Positions 13,223 through 25,105 of a DNA stretch of 64,000 bases are shown here, in pieces. The notes beneath the pieces are model-generated. The model searched no databases. It saw only the letters and a list, made by a program, of their open reading frames with translations, and was not told the DNA's origin. The translations under genes and the position numbers were made by a program. This stretch comes from Steromphala cineraria (taxonomy: Eukaryota > Mollusca > Gastropoda > Trochida > Trochidae): assembly GCA_916613615.1 (NCBI GenBank), contig OU744727.1, forward strand, positions 18,050,093 to 18,114,092. The letters are read 5' to 3'. Positions within the stretch are counted from its first letter, which is position 1; every line of letters begins with the position of its first letter.

Positions 13223-13855
13223 TGTTTTGAAATGCTTTTCAATTCAGTAACCTTTCGGATCTTATCCAGAGCTTTCCTTTTTGCATTACCATTTTACTGA
13301 CCTATCTTTTTGATAGTAAAGGCCTTAAGCTTTAGAGTCAAGCAAAAAAAGAAACACATACAAATTGAATATAATATATATATGAAGATTTAGTCATTGC
13401 CAAAGTCAGTTATCAGTACTTTTTAGAACATGTTGAGAGATCAATTTGTCAAGAACAGGTAGAATCCACATTCTTATCATAAACTGTAATGTAATGGTAT
13501 TATCAATATAAAAGAGTTCATTTTCGCTAAAAAAAGGAAACAATTTTATAATCAAAATCAAGTAATGGTTGAATCCATAGTCATATTAAAGTTATCCATA
13601 GATAACAGGAAGACCTGTAATGTCATTCATGATTTTCATCTCTTAATTAGGCCCATATTTCCAGGAGTGCATGCTAAAAGCGCTACCCATACCACTACCC
13701 TGGTCTTACCCAAGCTGAAATATTTGACGCTAGAAGGTCACAACCAACACAACTCTTTACAAGGTAACCATTTCCTGCTTGGTGAACAGATGCACATTTG
13801 AATAAATTTTCGCGCCAAAGGTGACATCACAAACCCCTCAACTTGTGTCTAGTAT

Positions 13856-13945
13856 GGGGCGGGGAATCGACCCTAAAACCCTGTTTTTATTCAGCAATGA
13901 GCAGGTAACCCATTCGCCCAGCGAGCCGCACCCGCTGTTGCTGAA
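13856..13945 (-). mobile_element. Possible tRNA-derived SINE fragment
   Basis: On the minus strand GCTCGCTGGGCGAATGGGTT is followed about 35 bases later by GGGTCGATTCCCCGCCCCAT. The second block resembles a tRNA B-box/T-arm (GGTTCGANTCC); the first is a weak A-box. The spacing fits a tRNA head, so a degenerate SINE head is likely. A true tRNA gene is unlikely because no clean cloverleaf ends are visible. Confidence 0.4.
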
Positions 13946-14044
13946 CTATGCTGATCAGGCTCGACTGAGCATTGCAGAGGACCACATAGAATCACGTGTC
14001 ACCAACATCGTAAATCTCACTGGACAAAATACCCTAATTTAATG

Positions 14045-14292
14045 AGGTATACTGATCAGTATACAGACGGTTGCAGATATCTTTACCGGTACCTACCGCG
14101 ATCAAACTGCAATCTGATTGCAGTTGACCGCGATCAAACTGCAGTCGGACCGCGGTTGACCGCGATCAGATTGCAGTCAGACCGCGGTTGACCGCGATCA
14201 AACTGCAATCTGATTGCAGTTGACCGCGATCAGAATGCAGTCGGACCGCGGTTGACCGCGATCGGATTGCATTCTGATCGCGTTTGACCGTG
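14045..14292. repeat. 32-bp palindromic satellite array 1
   Basis: A G+C-rich tandem array in A+T-rich surroundings. Two monomers of 32 bp alternate: one begins TTGACCGCGATCAAACTGCA and ends in the palindrome CTGCAATCTGATTGCAG; the other carries GCAGTCAGACCGCGG or GCAGTCGGACCGCGG. The left flank holds GTATACTGATCAGTATAC (14,049-14,066). Array 2 at 23,005-23,236 has the same monomers, and its flank is this flank in inverse orientation, so the two arrays belong to one repeat family. Confidence 0.85.
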
Positions 14293-14717
14293 GTCAATTC
14301 AGAATCATTGAAAGAAGGAAAATTTGATCTATAAAGCCCATCAGTTGATATAAAGAGGACAGTCAATTTGTACAGATATGTTTGTAGCCAGTTATAATTT
14401 GAAAACGCATAAACAATGTTATGGTTGATTTACATATGTATGGAAAAGGCATATGTTTTATGACCAAATAAAACATGTTAATTGTAAAAACTATACATGT
14501 AGTAGTTATATGCAACATCGGTATCACCGTTTCATTTGTTACGGCCAGAAGTGATTATCAGTAATCAATACAAATAATTTTCTTTTACTCAATTCGAATT
14601 GAATAAGACTAGGTTTTGTGTTGTGAGGCGTGATTTTAATAAACATTATAGTATTTAAAAAATTGCGTAAGGTTTGACAAATCGTATTCTGGAATTAACA
14701 TATAAAGGATATTTTAA

Positions 14718-15071
14718 AGGGACAGTAGTACGTTTTTTAGAGGAATATAAGCTGATGTCAGGAAAATGAAAATAAATTGTTCCAATTGAAAGACAAATAT
14801 TTTAACTGAATGAAGCAGTAATGAATTAAATATATTTTGTAAAGTTCAGCCATTGGATTCTTGTTTTCTTACACAAAATGAGTTAAAGTTGTTCATACAA
14901 AAATGACCGCCAATGGTCTTTATGTGAAATTTTATAATTTATTTTCTTACAATGGATGATTGTGTAATAAGATTTTTGACATTATCAACATAATACATTA
15001 ATCATTAACATTTAATTATCAGTGACAAATTTATATTGTTTTTCTTCAAGAAAGAACGTGCTTCTGCCACT
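14718..15071. mobile_element. TTAA-flanked MITE, copy 2
   Basis: A 354-bp element flanked by TTAA (14,714-14,717 and 15,072-15,075). Ends AGGGACAGTAGTACG and CGTGCTTCTGCCACT are imperfect inverted repeats of the type seen at 4,413-4,765. Internal sequence matches that copy along its whole length with substitutions and small indels. Confidence 0.8.
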
Positions 15072-15075
15072 TTAA

Positions 15076-16425
15076 TATAAAGAATAATTCGTCTACAATT
15101 TTATCTGTACACATTGGTTATTTGAGATGAGCAATATTTATTTCATTATATTTTCAGTTTCTACTGATAATAAGAACTGTTGAGTAGACAAAGTGTAGGT
15201 TTTTCTATACATATTTCATGTAATGATATGTAATAGATTTGCGTGAATAATATTACAGTGAACATTAAACAAAAGTATTATTACGCAATGAGCAAGATAT
15301 TTAACTGGGTGATATGGTAATAATCATTTGGTTTTTCAGAGACCCCATATTTAACTGTTTATAAGAAAGCCTATTGTTTTAACACTGATGAATAATCTAT
15401 TCAATCTATAATCATACTTAAATGAAATTAATGACAATAACAGTATACGTTTAACCTGAAACGTGGGAATCTGAACAGGTTAAATTTTCAACTTCTTTTA
15501 CAGATACTCATAACAAATACGTAAAATATCATAATCACACACGAAAAGCTTACAGCAATATTTAGTCATACTATACTGGTTTTCAGATAACAATGGACAA
15601 TGAACTAATTTTTCAATTACATTCAGTTCACGTGTATACACCTTTGAGTTGGTATCCAATTCCCCCAAGTTATTACAAATATTTCGGTCGATTATATGTA
15701 GGTGCTGATCCTGGTACTAATCATTACAATATTACAATCGATACTTGGTTTGAACCAAGTCCAAAACGTATCTTCGACAAAAATTAAATTTAGAGCTGCA
15801 GACCTCTTCCTCATTTGGCATACCCAACAACATGACACTTTTCATAATGTATTCACTGATTTGATGTTTAAAACACATTATATTGTTCTTTTCATTTTTG
15901 ATTTCATTGATTTGGTTTAAACATATTCATTTCATTAAAGATAAATGAATCGGTTTGGCCAACAAGTTATGCTAAGGCGGTTTCAAGATATATTTGCAAA
16001 AATAATAATGGGTGACGTTCACTAACAGAATAACAGAAAGTTTCATACGCTACATAAAATATATGGCAGAAAATTATACAGTATATTCATTGAGTTTGAT
16101 ATTTGTTTTTCATCCAGATTTGAGAAATATGAATTGAATCGGCGTTGAAATAAATACTAAACTGTAGGAATGAGATACGCTAGCAATCCTTCTTGTCTCA
16201 CACTATCATAACACATAATACATATACATAATACAATATGTGCACTGGAATATTTGTGTGTGTCGATCATTTTTATTGTCAAAATGGTGCCTCATTCAAA
16301 GGTGTCTAAACGGTTTGATGAATTAGTGACCCAGTAGTTATACCATATTCGAAATTAACCTGCTTGTTGGATGTTTATAACACACTGTGTTTCGCCATAT
16401 CAGTCAGATCCCTTGAACTTGAACA
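15076..16425. other. No gene recognised
   Basis: An open frame at 15,593-15,787 follows a TTTTCAG acceptor-like site, but no donor, homology or neighbouring exon supports it. Otherwise featureless A+T-rich sequence. Confidence 0.4.
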
Positions 16426-16480
16426 TTCGAGCGGCCATTTTAATGTGTGAACATTATGGAATACAATGTGGCCGCTCGAA
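16426..16480. mobile_element. Short hairpin with 12-bp arms
   Basis: TTCGAGCGGCCA at 16,426 is mirrored exactly by TGGCCGCTCGAA ending at 16,480, around a 31-base loop. G+C-rich arms in A+T-rich DNA suggest a fold-back element remnant. Confidence 0.5.
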
Positions 16481-16693
16481 GGGAAATCGGCTCACATGAC
16501 GTAACCGAACATTGTGCATTTGTTTTAGAACTATTTCTATTGATACAAAGTATTATTACCCATACGGTTGGAAATAAGTGGTGACGTATTTTCAATATGA
16601 GCACTAGTGCACATATCAATTTTTCCTAGCAACGATTGTTGTAGCGCGAGTTCCCGTATTTTTTCGCCTGGGACGTCATAACACCATTGTTCG

Positions 16694-16701
16694 TGACGTC
16701 A
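16694..16701. promoter_or_regulatory. CRE/ATF-type palindrome TGACGTCA
   Basis: An exact TGACGTCA, 24 bases after a related GGACGTCA (16,671), in a locally G+C-rich stretch (CGGCCGTCGCAACGGAAGCG at 16,709). This is the strongest promoter-like patch in the first 24 kb, but no gene start next to it was found. Confidence 0.3.
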
Positions 16702-16787
16702 TCGTAGTCGGCCGTCGCAACGGAAGCGGCCCGTTTCTTGGATATTTTTAAGATGATAAAATGGAATAGAATCGGTTATAAAGAAAT

Positions 16788-16925
16788 TATTACCCTCGGA
16801 AGTGTGTCATATGAATTTTACGAAACTCGTGCAAATTTGTGTATAACCCTCGCTCTCGCTCGGGTAATACAAAAATTCACACTTGTTTCGTAAAAGTCAT
16901 ATGACACACTTCCTCGGGTAATACT
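16788..16925. mobile_element. Fold-back MITE with CTCGCTCTCGCTCG centre
   Basis: Left arm ATTACCCTCGGAAGTGTGTC plus ATATGA and TTTTACGAAAC is mirrored by GTTTCGTAAAAGTCATATGA and CACACTTCCTCGGGTAAT. The centre contains CCTCGCTCTCGCTCGGGTAA. The same kind of centre occurs in the fold-back element at 29,457-29,596. Confidence 0.75.
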
Positions 16926-17060
16926 CTCTATTTATTTAGCCATTGTTAACACGTATTTATCTTTTCGTAAGATCCCTTTATTTCAGTAAGAAAATCGTGC
17001 TTTAAATTGCCATGTGAGCATATTAATTACCGTAAATGAACTTTACATGTCAATCGTTAA

Positions 17061-17860
17061 GTTAAACATCCACTAACCTCGACTTTACCACTTTTCGATT
17101 TTTCAAAAAATAAAAAAGGAACTTGATTTCTGTTAATTTGTCAAATAAACACCTTTAATTGGCCTTTCATTAAGACAGCGTAATTATCGGCTGTGAAAAA
17201 CCCACCTGGGTTAGGGGCAATAAAACTTGCGCGGTTGTGACACAATAAACATAGAAAGTAACGCATCATTAATTCAACTGATATACCGCCTAAATAATTG
17301 TTTAATTACCATTGATATCCCTTTTACACCAAATGCTTAGTAGTGTTACATCGTCAAATGATTTATCTAACTGAGTGGAATCATTTTCTGAAAATCGTTA
17401 TTTATTGGGGTTTTTTCTGTGGTATTGTTACGATAGATGTATAGATAACGAGGCTGATTCTGTTAATGACGCCCGGTCACAAAAAGGGGGCGTGTGTAGT
17501 CATGCATTCACTGGTTTGTAGCCAGACAAGTCTAAGCTACCCATCAAAAGTGGCTTCCATAACAAAACTGAACAATTACAGCCTGATCCGTCGAATTTTA
17601 AAAACTGATTCTGTACCTATCCGTCGAATAACGCTTGGGTGATTTTGTGACGATCATTCGAAGTTTGACGAGCAAGAGACACTGGGATAATCTAAGTTAA
17701 TAAATGAAGTAGGCTACAGTACCGATCCGTCGAATGGATTTTTCTATCCTAAAACTATAAATTCGACGAAACGGTATGCGACTAACTGAACATATTTGAG
17801 TAGCGACCTTTGACGCACTATACAATATTTAATCAGACTTTCATATATTTCAAAGACATA
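17061..17860 (+). repeat. Dispersed repeat RB, copy 1, interrupted by a Mutator-like element
   Basis: Matches 60,690-61,282 in inverse orientation over its whole length. Shared blocks include CTAACCTCGACTTTACCAC, AAGACAGCGTAATTATCGGC, AACCCAGGTGGGTTTTTCAC-type sequence, ATGCTTAGTAGTGTTACATC and CATATTTGAGTAGC. The other copy has no insertion, so it shows the empty site for the 209-bp element at 17,575-17,783. No open frame is preserved. Confidence 0.8.
17575..17783 (+). mobile_element. Mutator-like MITE (209 bp) with 9-bp target duplication
   Basis: Flanked by AACTGAACA on both sides (17,566-17,574 and 17,784-17,792), and absent from the paralogous site at 60.7 kb. Ends are imperfect inverted repeats sharing CGTCGAATTT about 15 bases in. 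Both ends match the ends of the 1,118-bp element at 33,722-34,839 (opposite strand), including GTACCTATCCGTCGAATAAC-type and GAATGGATTTTTCTATCCT blocks. It is therefore an internally deleted form. Nine-base duplications are typical of the Mutator superfamily; 8 bp (hAT) is possible if the last base is coincidental. Confidence 0.8.
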
Positions 17861-20800
17861 GAAAAAATATGCTTGTGGTTATTAGAACTTTCAAAAGAGT
17901 TTCCTTTCATTTTCGAGATGAAGACTTAGTGTTTCCGGGAGATTGGGGTGTTGGCACAATAATATAACAATCTAAAAAACGACTGCAGGTGGTAATTATT
18001 CGTGCTGAAAGATTGGTTGTGTAAACAAGTGAGACACAAATATTCTGTCTGTCTGTTTGTCTGACATCGTGTACATACAACAGGTGTACATGTGTATGTC
18101 TCGGGGATTAGCTAGCTCCCTCGGTGAATCAGGATTTACTTAGAAGAGACAGACCGACGAGTTTATTCATGTGTCACTCGTCTCGTAGTTACATAACATC
18201 GGGATTGGTTGGAATTCTAGTGAACATTTCGGGAAAACATAAGAAATGATTGAATGTAAATATGTCATGAATTAACATTTGGCTGTATTAATTTCCTGTA
18301 AATGCTGCTATTGAACAATTGACACTGTTTCAATAACTGAATTTTAATATACCACTGTTTGTGTCGCTATGCTACATTACGGGTTCATGTTATTCAGAAA
18401 CATCATTATTATCAAATTTAGGAATTATTAGATATCAGACTCTTGCTTTTTTATATCAAAAATCATTATTACATTATTTATATCTTTTTTCAGTGGATAG
18501 TTTGTAATTTAATGCAAAAAAATAGAATAATAGATAAGTCGTTAATGTCATATTCTTACTATCATATATGTCTAACGTATTATGATAATCTCTTTCAACA
18601 TCATAGATGACATTCTTGATTTAGGTTTTATCAAATATGAGAAGTGTTCAGTAAAACCTTTTTGCCCAGTACCAGAAACTGTCGTCGTTTAGTGTTTGCA
18701 CAATTAATCCTGACACTAACTCATCCTTTTTTTAAAGTATATCAATGAATGATCGCCTGAGGTCAAAAGACATTATTTTTTATTGAAGCAGTCTAAATAT
18801 ATGACACAACATACAAGACACAGTGATGACGCCATTGTCACTCAATACATACCGACAAACTGGTCACATAAAATGATCATGTGATATACCACTTTCATCA
18901 GTGATTAGGAATGTGTATCCCTCATCAGTTCTTATCGTTAAGGAGGACTAAAATGGTCTATAGCCACTTTGAGGATTCATGAAAAGGGGCTTGCAATTTG
19001 AATTATATTCAACTTTGAATTTTCGAAAGAACGACGGTAACCTGCCTAAATACAGCTTTTTAAATACCCTGCCTAATTAGCCGCGAACAGAATCTGTGGT
19101 CACTGAAGCGTGTCACGAGCGTATCTACCTTCTATGACGTAGGAGAAGGGGAGTAGTTTCAACGTGTAATGACACCCTTTTCATCGTTCATTTCACATAC
19201 AAATAGTTACAAAATACATTCAAGTTTTATTTATTCCGAAATCATAGATATCCGACGGCTCAATAATAGTTTATTCAAGCTAATTTTTAATTGTATAAAC
19301 ATGTCGCATTGTATATTTCAAAACCCTATAAATGACGCAACAAAGCTTCATCTTGATAAAATTTCCTTGTTATATTGGCACCGTTGTGGCTAGACTTGTC
19401 TGTTTAAAGTGATAATCTGATGGTCTGTTGTTTGCTGAATGTTACATAACATACACTGACTGTTTTTTCTGACGGTGACAAATAACAAATTGTTTATATT
19501 TTCAGTGACCAAACCGAATATTTTCTAAAAAAGAATACCTAAATAATGTTACATTTTTGTGAGTTTACTGCAAAATAAAGATTTATTCTAAAGAGCTATT
19601 AGACGGTGGATAATTGTACCATGGTGATATGAATGGAAAGGGAAAGTGTGGACGGTTAAATGTTATTTATTATGATATCTTATAAAATATAGACGCCACA
19701 GTGAATAATCTATAGTAAGTTATGATCAATATCCGTATTTTTACAACACATGTCAAGAATAGAATAATTAAACATACATTATTGTTACCAGTGATTGATA
19801 TATTTATGATATATAAGGTTTCGATTCGTATTGAAAATGCACCAATGTTATATTTGGGATCATCACATTCCGCATAATGGTACAGTCACATCCATCAAAG
19901 CGTATCCGCAAATAAAATTGACTCACCGTTTTATTAAGTTCGAGTTTAGCGTATTTCTTGTTAATGTTAATGTACCTGCTTCTGCCATTTTTATAAATCA
20001 GAATTTAACACATAAATGGTTTAGGTTTTAAGGGGGTTTATCTCCGGACAGGCGACAGGCCTGGCCATGCTCTAATGAGTTTTCAAAGTGTTCGCCTGGT
20101 AATTTCGGTTGCGCTCTAAAACCGCTCATTCCCATAGATAACGGTACTGAAATAACGATCTATCATTCCTGGAAAAAATGCATAACATAACCTCTTTAGC
20201 AATATCAGACAATAAATACCAACAATCCGGTCACCGGCGTTGATATGGTATGAGTATGTGATATACCGCTTTGATCACTGAATAGGACTTTGATGTTTCC
20301 GACTTTGTATCTACAGATGTATGTGCGTTCAGATTGTACAGCCGAGCTGTAGGCAACACTGAATAATGGATGGTAAAACAGTGTTCTCCTCTCCCTCCCC
20401 CAATTAAATCAGTGCAGCAAAATGACACAACAACGGTAAAACATACTATGTTTCGATTCCTTTTTAATTTTCGTGAAACAATCGGGACTTTATTGCCCCT
20501 AACATAACCGGAAGTCTTTCTTGTGGTGATTTGTCTCCTAGAGCGAGACAGTAGGACAGCGAGATGTTTGGTAGTGAAGCGGGTCAAGGGTCAATTAACG
20601 AAGTAAGGTCGGCGGCCTTTGTAACAGGCATGTAGGCAAAGCAATACACAATATAGAGGAAAATAGGGGCAACCCCCCACCCTACAGTGAACGAGATAAA
20701 ACTGCTGAGTTCTCAAAAATCAAGTTCAAATGTCCTTAAATGAAATGAACAGGGCCGATCAACAGACAGAGAGAGAAAATAAGTCACGTGCTGGGTTACA

Positions 20801-21270
20801 TAGTACATTTACAAATAGATAAAACAAATTAAAACAATATTAGCATCTTTAGCATTACATACATATATATGTTGTTAAAGAAAACCACATAAGAGCCAAT
20901 CGTTGATATGAGGGTTATGAGAGACTACAACATATGAAATATAAATACAACAATATTGACTATGAAATATATTTAACCTTACATAAAACAGATTTTCCGT
21001 TTTCTGAAATAAGTCTGCAGGTTTTGGCAACAATACATAAAAACTCTGGACTGAACATTATAAAGCTATATTGAAAGGCACAAAATCTTGACAAATTTCC
21101 ACATTAATAGATTAAATCTCTTGTCTATGGTATGTATACTGTGGACAATAGAACATGGTACTCAACTTTAACAGCGTTAAAACAAATATAAGACATATAC
21201 TCTTTCAGCTAATGGTAAATTAGTAAAACGTCTCGTTTTAACTCGCTTTGGGGCCACCCCTCATCAGAAT
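17861..21270. other. No gene recognised; small duplication 18,838/20,212
   Basis: The blocks at about 18,838-18,925 and 20,212-20,292 share GGTCAC, ATGTGATATACC and CTTT.ATCA.TGA.TAGGA in order, so they are diverged direct copies. The minus-strand open frame at 20,231-20,587 overlaps the second copy and has no recognisable motif. No other structure was identified. Confidence 0.4.
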
Positions 21271-21274
21271 TGCG

Positions 21275-21300
21275 CCATGTATGTATGTATGTATATGTTT
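21275..21300. repeat. (ATGT)n microsatellite
   Basis: Short run of ATGTATGTATGTATGTAT. Confidence 0.7.
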
Positions 21301-21438
21301 ATATAGTAGAGTATGTCTTTATATATTAAACAAATATAATAATCTTTTTTGATCATTTATTATTTACTTGTACATGTATATCACTGCCTCTTACATATTA
21401 CCCTTCTTTGAGAGGCATGATATAAGTTGGAATGACAG

Positions 21439-21562
21439 TAATGCAGAGGAATATATGGATGACAACTTCTTTGTTCATTGCATGCGGCTTTTCAACACAG
21501 ATTCTTGTAAACTTTGCATTCAATGAACAAGGAAGTTGACATCCATATATTCCTCTGCATTA
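21439..21562. mobile_element. Fold-back element (124 bp)
   Basis: TAATGCAGAGGAATATATGG at 21,439 is mirrored by CCATATATTCCTCTGCATTA ending at 21,562. Arms continue inward through GACAACTTC and GTTCATTG with minor mismatches. Non-coding. Confidence 0.8.
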
Positions 21563-23004
21563 TTCTCGATTAGTGGAGGTGACATTCACGCGGGGTCGAC
21601 AAGATTTTTGCCGATTTTTAATCCGCGTACTTAAATGGTTGATCCCACTTAAATTGTTGATCCCACGTGTATGAACCTGAACCATTTTAAAGTACAAGAC
21701 TTTTGACATACTGATAACTGGTAATTTGGCAGCAACACTGAATGACTCGATCAATAAACTACTTGTTAAACCTGTAAAAGATTAACGTTTTTGAAAAATC
21801 AATGCGGTATATGACACCATCGGTCAGAAGTCGCTGTTGTACATACAAATTAATTCGTAAACTTTTCTCTGACTGTTTCTATCGGGTGTTATCATAATTA
21901 TAAACTTACCCGTGAAAACATAAACACTGTAATATTTACATTCATGACAGAATTACAAAATCTACATAGAGGTTGTCTCTTCTCATTAAAGGTATGCGGC
22001 CCGGAAGGTGAAATTCTCAAAATTCTCAATTCGCATATAAATTAATGCACATATATCGGCAAAACTGATCACAGATAATCAATATTACATATGTGTTCTT
22101 GTTCTATTTCAGTTATACCTTGAAAATAGACCATTAGACTTGATTTGATGGAAACATTTTATATTACTACTGCTACTGGTTGTACCGTTTCAGTTATGCC
22201 TTACCATACTGGCATGTGAGATTGTCACGATGATTGATAAGCCATCTTTATTTCTTCCAAATGTATTAAAAAAAAGGTCGTGCACACAAAGAATTAAAAT
22301 GTACAGTTTTGAAAAAATATTTGAAAATGACAGTCATATACCAATAATACCACTTTCTCCCATTGTGTCCTGTCTAAATTACCCAGTGTTGTCCAAAACC
22401 CGAGAATATCATGATCAGTAATTATTCCTTCTTCCTATTGTCTCCAAAATTCAACAAAATCAAATATGATATCAAGAATTCTTTAACAATTTACATCTGT
22501 CATTAAAACTTGTGTATAACGTTATGACGTGTATTGGCATGGAGATTTTCACGATTTCATTCGGCCGTCTTAAAATTTAAACACCCACAAACTACAGAGA
22601 AGTCAAAGGGCTTTCATAACACCATAAAGTGACATATCTCTCCTGTATGAATGAGGAATATAAGTAATGATGAGTTAACGATGTTCATAACTTCACACAT
22701 ACGCTACAAAAAGTCGTAGCAAGGTACATTCAAATTACACTTTATGCAACAGGATATTATTTCATTTTTTAACCAGTGCAAAAAATCGCTATACGTTTTA
22801 CGACAGTGTAGAAGGTAGACATGAAGTATCTGAACAAAAGAATGGTATGCGTTGTTAAAGTTTGAATAACAAATAACAAATCAGGTAGTAAAATCAATTT
22901 GGACCGAATACGGCAGATTTGAGTTTCTCAATCTATTATGATTAAACTTATGCTGTAATGCCGACATGCAGACACTGTCTATAATCACTCTCAACCCCTG
23001 ATCG
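21563..23004. other. No gene or element recognised
   Basis: A+T-rich sequence. The open frame at 22,230-22,421 has no supporting features. Confidence 0.4.
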
Positions 23005-23236
23005 GATCGACCGCAGTTTGACTGCAATCTGAGCGCAGTTGATCGCGATCAGATTGCAGTCAGACCGCGGTTGACCGCGATCAAACTGCAATCTGATTGC
23101 AGTTGACCGCGATCAGATTGCAGTCAGACCGCGGTTGACCGCGATCAGATTGCAGTCAGACCGCGGTTGACCGCGATCAAACTGCAATCTGAATGCAGTT
23201 GATCGCGATCAGACTGCAATCAGACCGCGGTTTTCA
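23005..23236. repeat. 32-bp palindromic satellite array 2
   Basis: Same alternating 32-bp monomers as array 1 (14,045-14,292). The right flank (23,236-23,345) carries CAGGTAACTAATTCTGCAAG, GTATACC and GTATAC motifs. Read on the opposite strand, this matches the left flank of array 1 (GAGGTATACT, TACAGAC, TTGCAGA, TTACC). The arrays are thus inverted copies of one element that includes non-tandem flanks. Confidence 0.85.
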
Positions 23237-23339
23237 GGTAACTAATTCTGCAAGGGTCTGTACCCCGAATATACAAAATAGTATACCTCAGTATACTTAG
23301 GATTTCCAAACATTTCCTGGTCAGTATACTCCGAATTTC

Positions 23340-23530
23340 CAAAACCAGTATACTCTTGTATATTTTTGTATATTCTTGTATATTTTTGTATACTCTTGTA
23401 TATTTTTGTATACTCTTGTATATTGTTGTTTACTCTTGTATATTGTTGTTTACTATTGTATATTTTGTTTACTATTGTATATTATTGTTTATTGTTTTAT
23501 ACTCTTGTATATTTGTGTATATGTACATGT
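23340..23530 (+). repeat. TGTATAYTYTTGT-type minisatellite
   Basis: About ten copies of a roughly 20-bp T-rich unit (CTTGTATATTTTTGTATACT and variants with TTGTTGTTTACT). It directly follows the GTATAC-rich flank of satellite array 2. Apparent tyrosine/valine/cysteine-rich open frames here are artefacts of the repeat. Confidence 0.8.
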
Positions 23531-23585
23531 ATGTAAGTTTTGTGTTGTCTCAACATTAAATGTATCAAAAGAAAAGAATATCACA

Positions 23586-24060
23586 TATTGATGGTTTTTC
23601 GACGCTACAGGCATGCAGGAGACAACTGCTATCTCTGATGACTGAATTAGTCTTATAAAGTCTGATATCTTGTAGAATGTTCTTAATTCTCGCAAGATTT
23701 AAAATATGTTTATTTTTTAGGTGTCATTTTGATAATTATTTCAAGAGAATAACACTGTGTTTTATGAATGCGAATGACTGATTAAGTCTTGTAAAGTCTG
23801 ATATATTGTAGAATGTTCTTAATTCTCGCAAGATATGATAATTATTTCAAAAGAATATCACTGTTTTATGAATGCTTCGTCCAATCTGATGAATACTTGG
23901 CGAACCAAAATAACACTTAACTAACAATACAATAATAATAATATGTATGGTTTTCCAACGCAACAGGGATGCAAAAGAAAAATACTATCTCCTTGATGAT
24001 TAGTCTTGAAAAGTGTGTTATCCTGTAGAATGTTCCTAATTCTCGCATGATTTGAAATAA
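23586..24060. repeat. Diverged tandem duplication, three partial copies
   Basis: The block AGTCTGATATCTTGTAGAAT with GTTCTTAATTCTCGCAAGAT occurs near 23,660, 23,800 and, more diverged, 24,010. Preceding blocks ATGGTTTTTCGACGCTACAG (23,591) and ATGGTTTTCCAACGCAACAG (23,945) show a repeat period of about 355 bp. It lies just downstream of the transposase 3' end and could be part of that element. Confidence 0.65.
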
Positions 24061-24458
24061 ATAACAGTGATAGTATGGAAACTATCGTAATATGGTCCAT
24101 GCCCCTAACACTGCATAATGCGACAGACAGACCCGTAAGAGAAAAATAATCATCAATATTCCTACTAGCAAAAAAGATGCCCATGAGACAGCCTCTTTAA
24201 ATAACATATAAAACACAACAACATTATGCTATTACATCATTTAATGTACCGGTATATGTACAAAACAAAATATTTACAATTCAATCACATTATATATTAA
24301 AATGATAAAGTTATATTGATTATATACAATTTGTTGTAAAATATTACTATTGAATGCATTTGGCAGGTTTTTGCAATGGAATATACAATTGACTTGATTC
24401 TGACAATTTAGCAAAATACATGATTTTTTTAGGGATCAAGCTGAGTATGACTGTGTAA
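24061..24458. other. Region 3' of the transposase (probable 3' UTR)
   Basis: A+T-rich sequence on the 3' side of the minus-strand transposase. No clear terminal inverted repeat beginning CACT(A/G) was found, so the element end is undefined. Confidence 0.35.
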
Positions 24459-25040
24459 CTAAACAGACACAAACTTGTCACGAGGACATACAAATAGCAC
24501 TTTCTTATTGTTCACTTGTCCACAGACTTGTACAGTTTTGCATTTGATCCGTTGAACGGGCATGAATGAAGACGGTCCTTTGTCAACAGTGCCTTCTGGG
24601 TGCCAAGCCTCGAAGGGACGTCCACAATGATCCCTGATGTTGTCAGGTAGAGATGTCAACCATCTGACCTCCGCCAGAAGATGTGACTTTGAAACGCCCG
24701 CAACAATGGCTGTATGGGCCAGGAACCTCACAACTTGTCCAGGACGCGGGCATACGCTCCAGGATATCTCGCCTTCATCCCCTGTCCAATAGGCCATGAT
24801 GTTTAATGACCTGCTGCTGGGGCTTTTTGCCGAACCAAATATCTGTTTGGTTAGGGTCACAGATTTAATCTGTCTCGCTGCAGGCAAAGCAGAGACGTCG
24901 CAACTGTACAGAAGATTGTACATTCTTGATAAACAATGGAGTTCAAAGTCTGACAGACCGACCACCTTGAACTTGTTGTAGGTGTACGGTGACACATCGG
25001 TCCAATCCACAGAACTTGGTTCTGTGAGTCGAGATGACAT
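24459..25040 (-). pseudogene. C-terminal part of Plavaka-like/CACTA transposase, out of frame with the main part
   Basis: A 193-residue frame that continues the transposase at 25,106-27,154 but in the -1 frame. The frame is open upstream to about 25,125 (including GSSDDCHLRR just before the first Met), so it overlaps the end of the main frame by about 15 bases. It contains YTYNKFKVVGLSDFE near its start, the RPGQVVRFLAH segment and FMPVQRIKCK near its end. From memory, such segments form the C-terminal domain of animal and fungal Plavaka-type transposases, after the DDE domain. The simplest reading is loss of one base (or gain of two) between about 25,106 and 25,125 in an otherwise intact gene. 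A sequencing error or programmed -1 shift is possible; no obvious slippery heptamer is present. Confidence 0.75.
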
Positions 25041-25105
25041 CCTCCGTAAGTGGCAGTCATCAGAACTTCCAATAGTCGATAGGGTTCCTGATTTGGCGCC
25101 AGCAG

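Noticed and set aside
13856..13945. A functional tRNA gene
   Set aside because: Only box-like blocks are present; no acceptor stem pairing was found, so SINE remnant is preferred.
15593..15787. 64-codon frame after TTTTCAG
   Set aside because: Reasonable acceptor but no poly(A) signal, partner exon or recognisable protein; kept out for lack of support.
23356..23591. Tyrosine/cysteine/valine-rich open frames
   Set aside because: Produced by the T-rich minisatellite; codon content is only repeat translation.
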